From an uncultured Eubacteriales bacterium (GTDB taxonomy: Bacteria > Bacillota > Clostridia > Lachnospirales > CAG-274), in the NCBI GenBank assembly GCA_902497185.1, contig CABVEG010000105.1:1-6274 (forward strand): a DNA stretch of 6,274 nt, written 5' to 3'. The notes beneath the pieces are model-generated. The model did not search any database, had not been told where the DNA came from, and saw only the letters and a program-made list of their open reading frames with translations. The first letter of the stretch is position 1. Every line of letters begins with the position of its first letter. Shown here piece by piece: positions 1-3,325 of this stretch. The translations under genes were made by a program, and so were the position numbers.

Positions 1-43
1 AAGGTTGAAATATAGATTTTATTATTTAAGGGGATTTTAAGAG

Positions 44-856
44 ATGTCTATTTTGGTAAGTACAAGTATGTACAGCAGTAAAAACTTTAAAAACATACTG
101 CATTTTATTGAAAAGTATAATGGTAAGGTCGGTGCGGAAATTTTTCCAAGATTTGATGAGCCTGAATTTGAGGGAGTGCTCAGAGAATGTTTACCTGCAT
201 TAAAGCAGGTGCCCATAAGTATCCATGAGCCTTATTTTGAGGTGGAGCATACAGCGGATTTTGACAGCAGGGAGTATAGGGTAACTATGCACAGACTTAG
301 TTCAATGATTAAGTTTGGTTCAATTATGGGCTGCGAATATATCGTTTATCATCATAATAACTGCGCTGTGCCCTACGATAAAAAGGAAGAGCTTTTGAAG
401 ATTTCACAAGATAATCTTCACGAAGTAAGTCAGCTTTTGCTTCCTTATGGTATTAAGACTGCCGTTGAAAATGCAGGTACTGTTGCAAAGAATACAATGC
501 TTCTTAATGAGAAGGAATTTATTGCTCTTTGCAAGGAAAGCGTTTGTAATGTGGTTATTGATTTAGGTCATATTAATGCTAATGGCTGGAATTTGAGAAA
601 TGTAATGTCTGCACTTAAGAACAGAATTATTGCTTATCATATTCATAATAACTACGGCAATAGGGATGAGCATAATAGAATTTTTGATGGAACTCTTGAT
701 TTTAATGAATTTTTAAATTACTATTTTGAACTGACGCCTAAGGCAAACCTTGTTCTTGAATATAGTGAGGAGCTTGCTGAAAGAGAGGATGAAATATGTG
801 AGGACATAAATTACCTTCTTGAAGTGTTTGAAAATGCTAATAAGGCTTTGGCGTAA
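44..856 (+). CDS. Sugar phosphate isomerase/epimerase-like TIM-barrel protein
   Basis: This 270-residue protein looks like the xylose isomerase-like TIM barrel / AP endonuclease 2 superfamily, whose members are mostly cytoplasmic metal-dependent sugar isomerases and epimerases. Its length is usual for the family. Visible barrel-strand motifs are GAEIFPR (30-36), SIHEPYF (59-65), YIVYHHNN (99-106), TAVENAG (139-145), VVIDLGH (170-176), IAYHIHNN (196-203) and LVLEYSEE (236-243). Likely metal or catalytic residues by position are E142, D173, H176, H199 or H201, D208/H210 and E239, so an active enzyme is expected. The substrate cannot be read from the sequence. The ATG follows AAGGGGA (28-34) at 9-nt spacing, which supports this start. 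The gene ends in three consecutive in-frame stops (TAA TAA TGA, 854-862) just before a terminator. It shows no operon partner in the window. Coding status is very secure; superfamily is likely; exact function is unknown. Confidence 0.9.
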   Translation: MSILVSTSMYSSKNFKNILHFIEKYNGKVGAEIFPRFDEPEFEGVLRECLPALKQVPISIHEPYFEVEHTADFDSREYRVTMHRLSSMIKFGSIMGCEYIVYHHNNCAVPYDKKEELLKISQDNLHEVSQLLLPYGIKTAVENAGTVAKNTMLLNEKEFIALCKESVCNVVIDLGHINANGWNLRNVMSALKNRIIAYHIHNNYGNRDEHNRIFDGTLDFNEFLNYYFELTPKANLVLEYSEELAEREDEICEDINYLLEVFENANKALA

Positions 857-871
857 TAATGAAGTTTTTTT

Positions 872-902
872 GGAGCTTTGCTTAGGCAGAGCTTCTTTTT
901 TT
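872..902 (+). terminator. Rho-independent terminator of the isomerase gene
   Basis: A 10-bp stem (872-881 with 886-895, containing G-U pairs) closes on a TTAG tetraloop and is followed directly by seven T residues (896-902). It lies 15 nt after the stop codon at 854-856, in the right orientation to end the plus-strand transcript. Confidence 0.85.
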
Positions 903-913
903 ACTTTATATAC

Positions 914-944
914 AAAAAAAGAAGAAGTACATTTGTACTTCTTC
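914..944 (-). terminator. Rho-independent terminator of the tRNA-Ser transcript
   Basis: A perfect 10-bp stem, GAAGAAGTAC (921-930) with GTACTTCTTC (935-944), has a 4-nt loop. On the minus strand it is followed by a run of seven T residues (plus-strand A at 914-920). It lies just past the tRNA 3' end and probably also stops any read-through from the upstream dapF-PAP2 unit. It sits tail to tail with the plus-strand terminator at 872-902. Confidence 0.85.
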
Positions 945-951
945 CTTAATA

Positions 952-1039
952 CGGAGTAGGAGAGATTTGAACTCTCGCGCCGCGCAAACGACCTACTCCC
1001 TTAGCAGGGGAGCCCCTTCAGCCACTTGGGTACTACTCC
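952..1039 (-). tRNA. tRNA-Ser (anticodon GCT)
   Basis: This 88-nt class II tRNA folds completely. The acceptor stem pairs 1033-1039 with 953-959 (GGAGTAG with CTACTCC). The D arm is CCC...GGG, the anticodon stem is CTCCC/GGGAG with loop CTGCTAA, and a long variable arm of about 19 nt is followed by the T arm GAGAG-TTCAAAT-CTCTC. The anticodon GCT is at 1005-1003 and reads AGC/AGU serine codons. The long variable arm and discriminator G at 952 are both typical of serine tRNAs. The 3' CCA is not encoded (the next bases are TAT), so it must be added by CCA nucleotidyltransferase. It has its own promoter at 1080-1108 and terminator at 914-944. Confidence 0.97.
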
Positions 1040-1054
1040 AAAAAAGCCTGATAT

Positions 1055-1073
1055 GCATTGTCACTCACAACGC
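1055..1073 (-). other. Stem-loop in the tRNA-Ser 5' leader
   Basis: On the minus strand GCGTTGT (1073-1067) can pair with ACAATGC (1061-1055), giving 7 bp with one G-U pair around a 5-nt loop. The predicted transcription start falls at about 1073-1074, so the hairpin would form the extreme 5' end of the precursor. AGGC and six T residues (1045-1040) then lead directly into the mature tRNA. The role is unknown. It could protect or shape the leader before RNase P cleavage, or it could be chance. Confidence 0.4.
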
Positions 1074-1079
1074 TTAATT

Positions 1080-1108
1080 AGTATATCATATAAATGAGGT
1101 CGTGTCAA
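1080..1108 (-). promoter_or_regulatory. Sigma-A-type promoter for tRNA-Ser
   Basis: On the minus strand, TTGACA (1108-1103) is a perfect -35 box and TATACT (1085-1080) is a good -10 box, separated by the ideal 17 nt. The start point should fall near 1073, giving a leader of roughly 34 nt before the mature tRNA. This is the most consensus-like promoter in the window, as expected for a stable RNA gene. It begins 9 nt beyond the stop codon of the PAP2 gene. Confidence 0.88.
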
Positions 1109-1116
1109 GACTTTTT

Positions 1117-1608
1117 TTATAAAATCAAAAAGAAAGTTAAACCTGACAAAAGACTTATAAGCCAGCCGCATACTACGTCCAAGGGATAATGAATCCCTGT
1201 CATTACTCTTGAAATTCCTGTAAAAAAGGCAAATAACACAAATAGAGGCACAAGTGAGGGGTAAATAATTAAATAACTTAATGAAATAATCATTGAACTG
1301 CAAGCGTGATTGCTTGGAAAAGAACCACTTGCCTTATGGTCTACAAGTTTTTCAATATCGCCTCTTAAAAATGGTCTTGGCTTATTTAAAATCTTCCTTA
1401 ATGTCGTATTGAACAAAAGGGTAAAGAACGGAACAGCAATTACTTTTGCTATTCCGTTTCCGCCCTTTAACAACAATGTAATTATGCCCACAAAATATAT
1501 AATTATGAATGCAGGCTTTGAAAAATTTGAAATAAAGATTGCAGTTTTCTTTAATTTTTCGTTTTTTGCCGTATAAAAATATATTTTGTTAAAAAGCCTA
1601 TTGTTCAT
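1117..1608 (-). CDS. PAP2-family phosphatase, possible undecaprenyl-diphosphatase
   Basis: This is a 163-residue integral membrane protein of the PAP2 lipid phosphatase family, which removes phosphate from lipid phosphates or pyrophosphates, including undecaprenyl pyrophosphate in BcrC-type enzymes. The three family motifs are present: R71-x6-R78-P79 (the usual leading Lys is Arg), P98-S99-N100-H101 (Asn where Gly is commonest) and S133-R134-x5-H140-x3-D144. H101 and H140 are the expected catalytic histidines. Hydrophobic segments lie at about 33-47, 53-68, 104-116, 118-132 and 145-163. I chose the ATG at 1608, which overlaps the end of dapF by 11 nt and gives a family-like N-terminus. An in-frame TTG at 1629 would add seven residues but has no advantage. 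The overlap implies translational coupling with dapF. No terminator is visible before the tRNA promoter. The family is secure; the substrate is inferred from cell-wall context. Confidence 0.88.
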   Translation of the reverse strand: MNNRLFNKIYFYTAKNEKLKKTAIFISNFSKPAFIIIYFVGIITLLLKGGNGIAKVIAVPFFTLLFNTTLRKILNKPRPFLRGDIEKLVDHKASGSFPSNHACSSMIISLSYLIIYPSLVPLFVLFAFFTGISRVMTGIHYPLDVVCGWLISLLSGLTFFLIL

Positions 1609-2473
1609 TCCATACACCGTCAAATACAAATGTTGCAGGACCTGTCATATAAACATGATTATCCTTTTCGCTCCACTCAATAGTGAGAGTTCCGCCTAAA
1701 AGTTTAACATCAACAGGAACTCTTGGGCACTTACCCTGTAAGTTTGCAGCAACAACAGTAGCACAGGTACCTGTACCGCAAGCCCATGTTTCTCCTGTAC
1801 CTCTTTCCCACACTCTCATATTAAGGTGAGTTTCATCAACATATTCAACAAATTCAACATTTGTTTTTCTTGGAAAAACAGAGTTGGTTTCAAGACTTGG
1901 ACCATAATAATCAACACCAAAATCCTTAACAGGTGTGTCAATAAATGTAACAGCGTGAGGATTACCCATTGATACACAGGTAAATTCAAAATCCTTACCC
2001 TGAGAATTAAGCTTTAAGTCCATAACGGCTTTAACACCTGCAACCTTTGAATCAGTTGCTTCAGCATTAACAGGCACATTGCAGGGCTCTAAAATAGGCT
2101 CTCCCATATCTACTGTAAGCATTTCGGCATCGCCCTGTTCGTTTAAGTGTACTTCAATTACCTTTATGCCTGCAAGGGTTTCAAGCCTTATAGGATTTTT
2201 CTTTACAATACCTCTGTCATATACATAACGTCCTACACATCTTGATGCATTGCCGCACATTTCAGACTCAGAGCCATCAGGATTAAACATTCTCATTCTG
2301 CAATCGTTTTCCGGATTTTCAGGAGGACATATAAGTACAAGACCGTCAGAGCCTATACCAAAGTGTCTGTCGCTTATTGCCTGTGAAATCTTTGCAGGGT
2401 CAGCTACTCTTTCCTCAAAACAGTTTACATATACATAGTCATTGCCACAGCCGTGCATTTTTGTAAATTTCAT
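1598..2473 (-). CDS. dapF: Diaminopimelate epimerase
   Basis: DapF interconverts LL- and meso-diaminopimelate in the cytoplasm without cofactor. This is the late lysine-pathway step that supplies meso-DAP for peptidoglycan. The 291-residue protein is complete and close to the usual family length. It opens with the diagnostic KMHGCGNDY (5-13). Both catalytic cysteines are present: C73 in MCGNASRC (72-79) and C232 in ACGTGTCA (231-238). Substrate-binding signatures are also seen: FNPDGSE (63-69), GNPHA (170-174), N205 in KTNVEF, and ERGTGET (223-229). The ATG at 2473 follows AGGAG (2487-2483) at 9-nt spacing. It overlaps the PAP2 gene downstream by 11 nt, so the two form an operon. A candidate promoter lies at 2507-2535; yunB lies 94 nt upstream in the same direction, with no clear terminator between them. 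No key residue is missing. Confidence 0.98.
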   Translation of the reverse strand: MKFTKMHGCGNDYVYVNCFEERVADPAKISQAISDRHFGIGSDGLVLICPPENPENDCRMRMFNPDGSESEMCGNASRCVGRYVYDRGIVKKNPIRLETLAGIKVIEVHLNEQGDAEMLTVDMGEPILEPCNVPVNAEATDSKVAGVKAVMDLKLNSQGKDFEFTCVSMGNPHAVTFIDTPVKDFGVDYYGPSLETNSVFPRKTNVEFVEYVDETHLNMRVWERGTGETWACGTGTCATVVAANLQGKCPRVPVDVKLLGGTLTIEWSEKDNHVYMTGPATFVFDGVWNEQ

Positions 2474-2506
2474 AATATCACTCTCCTATGTTTTTTCTTT
2501 TTATAT

Positions 2507-2535
2507 AAGATACCATAAAATATTATTAAATGCAA
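2507..2535 (-). promoter_or_regulatory. Candidate promoter for dapF-PAP2
   Basis: On the minus strand TTGCAT (2535-2530) and TATCTT (2512-2507) are spaced by 17 nt, and TGG just upstream of the -10 gives an extended -10 signature (TGnTATCTT). Both boxes are imperfect. An AT-rich tandem repeat (2544-2586) lies immediately upstream and could act like an UP element. The predicted start near 2500 gives a leader of about 27 nt carrying the AGGAG site. Confidence 0.45.
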
Positions 2536-2543
2536 GGGAATGT

Positions 2544-2586
2544 TTTCCTATTTTAAATTTATATTTCCTATTTTAAATTTATATTT
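2544..2586. repeat. Two-copy 20-bp tandem direct repeat
   Basis: The unit CCTATTTTAAATTTATATTT occurs at 2547-2566 and again, identically, at 2567-2586, with TTT at 2544-2546 extending the periodicity. On the minus strand the first copy met encodes the last residues and the TAG stop of yunB; the second copy is non-coding and runs toward the dapF promoter. Identical copies suggest a recent slippage duplication. The period is close to two helical turns, so the AT tracts are roughly in phase. Confidence 0.95.
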
Positions 2587-3179
2587 GCATATCCATCAGG
2601 TACTTTGCCGTTAAATATGGTATTTACAAGCATAAGTTTTCTCTTTACACACAAATTTTTGCCAAACACCGGATTTACAACGGTTACATTACATTCTATA
2701 TTAAGCCAAACCTGATAAGATACCTGATTTACACCTGCTGATGTAAGGGAGCACTCATAGTCGGCTTTAGCATCTCCCATTGAGGATATATGCACAGGAA
2801 TATTAAAGCCCAGCCTTGAAAGTATGGGAAGTCCGCTGAATGCTCCTATAGGTACATTTATTTGATGGTATGACAGTTCGTTCATATTTTCTGAAAGCCG
2901 TGCCGTTATTTTGTTTGTAACACTGTTTATTAAAATGGAGTTGAGGTTAATATGACTTGTGTCTGTGTTTGTAATTTCTTCCGTAAAATCCTTTGTTGTT
3001 ATGTTCATTTCAGATATAACGCTGTCAGCGGCAGAGTTTATTTCATTGTTTATTTTTGTTATGGCATATCTGTTGCATATATCTGTAATTATAGGCAGTA
3101 CAAAGTGATTGAAGCATATTGAAACAAGTATGAAACATAATGTTACAATTATTGCTAAAAAAGCTAACTTTTTCTTAAT
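2568..3179 (-). CDS. yunB: Sporulation protein YunB, probable ATT start
   Basis: This is a YunB-family spore-formation protein. In Bacillus subtilis yunB is expressed in the mother cell under sigma-E; its molecular role is unclear. As called it has 203 residues, somewhat shorter than B. subtilis YunB. There is a basic KKK start, one membrane anchor at about 5-23, then an extracytoplasmic domain. The best family signature spans residues 109-170 and includes VPIGAFSGLPIL, GFNIPVHIS and SAGVNQVSYQVWLNIE. The first in-frame ATG (3008) would give 146 residues and lose the anchor. The reading frame continues upstream to a stop at 3213-3215, but contains no ATG, GTG or TTG. ATT at 3179, 7 nt after GAAGG of a strong Shine-Dalgarno (3183-3191), is the best start. 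A one-base loss in the A5 run at 3169-3173 is the alternative: one more A would put a GTG at 3187 in frame. The family call is firm; the start is uncertain. Confidence 0.85.
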   Translation of the reverse strand: MKKKLAFLAIIVTLCFILVSICFNHFVLPIITDICNRYAITKINNEINSAADSVISEMNITTKDFTEEITNTDTSHINLNSILINSVTNKITARLSENMNELSYHQINVPIGAFSGLPILSRLGFNIPVHISSMGDAKADYECSLTSAGVNQVSYQVWLNIECNVTVVNPVFGKNLCVKRKLMLVNTIFNGKVPDGYANINLK

Positions 3180-3182
3180 AAA

Positions 3183-3191
3183 CTCACCTTC
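3183..3191 (-). promoter_or_regulatory. Ribosome binding site that decides the yunB start
   Basis: On the minus strand GAAGGTGAG matches the anti-16S complement GGAGGTGA at seven of eight positions. The ATT codon at 3179-3177 follows the GAAGG core by 7 nt, and no ATG, GTG or TTG is in frame nearby. An out-of-frame GTG (3187-3185) lies inside the site but hits a stop after seven codons. Confidence 0.6.
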
Positions 3192-3227
3192 TATGTTAAA
3201 GTTAATAATAAATTATGAAAATTTTTC

Positions 3228-3256
3228 TTTATATATCGGTTATAATTTGATATAAT
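3228..3256 (+). promoter_or_regulatory. Extended -10 promoter for the class A PBP gene
   Basis: TGATATAAT (3248-3256) is a perfect extended -10 element. TTTATA (3228-3233) is a weak -35 match (four of six) at 17-nt spacing, which is tolerable with an extended -10. Another TATAAT at 3241-3246 has no convincing -35. The predicted start near 3263 gives a leader of about 63 nt before the ATG at 3326. Confidence 0.6.
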
Positions 3257-3264
3257 CATTATAT
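3250..3264. repeat. Near-perfect palindrome between divergent promoters
   Basis: ATATAAT (3250-3256) and ATTATAT (3258-3264) are inverted repeats around a single C at 3257. The left arm holds the plus-strand -10 of the PBP gene and the right arm the proposed minus-strand -10 of yunB. It could be an operator, or simply two facing -10 elements. Confidence 0.7.
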
Positions 3265-3287
3265 GAAAGAAGTCATATAAATATATT
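3258..3287 (-). promoter_or_regulatory. Possible sigma-E-type promoter for yunB
   Basis: On the minus strand CATATAAT (3265-3258) fits the sigma-E -10 pattern CATA(C/T)A(A/T)T. It is preceded at 14-nt spacing by the ATA-containing AATATATT (3287-3280) as a possible -35. The region is very AT-rich, so chance matches are likely. The known sigma-E control of B. subtilis yunB makes it more plausible. The start would fall near 3250, about 70 nt before the ATT codon. Confidence 0.35.
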
Positions 3288-3325
3288 TATAAATAATTTT
3301 TATGAGTTTTTAAGGAGGAAAAAGT

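Noticed and set aside
1..15. Possible end of an upstream gene reading KVEI then TAG
   Set aside because: Only four codons are visible, with nothing to distinguish them from chance; 12 nt then precede the ribosome site of the isomerase gene.
1061..1576. Open frames over the PAP2 gene and tRNA promoter (1061-1303 minus, 1310-1576 plus)
   Set aside because: They conflict with the PAP2 motifs and with the clear tRNA promoter; no independent coding evidence.
2250..2438. Plus-strand open frame inside dapF
   Set aside because: It is antisense to the conserved N-terminal half of dapF, including the C73 motif.
2536..2556. Small GGAA/TTCC inverted repeat between yunB and dapF as a terminator
   Set aside because: Only about 4 bp of stem and no T run follows on the minus strand, so it cannot be called a terminator.
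3180..3325. Riboswitch or T-box in the PBP/yunB intergenic region
   Set aside because: The region is short and almost pure A/T with no recognisable conserved riboswitch core; promoters and ribosome sites explain it.
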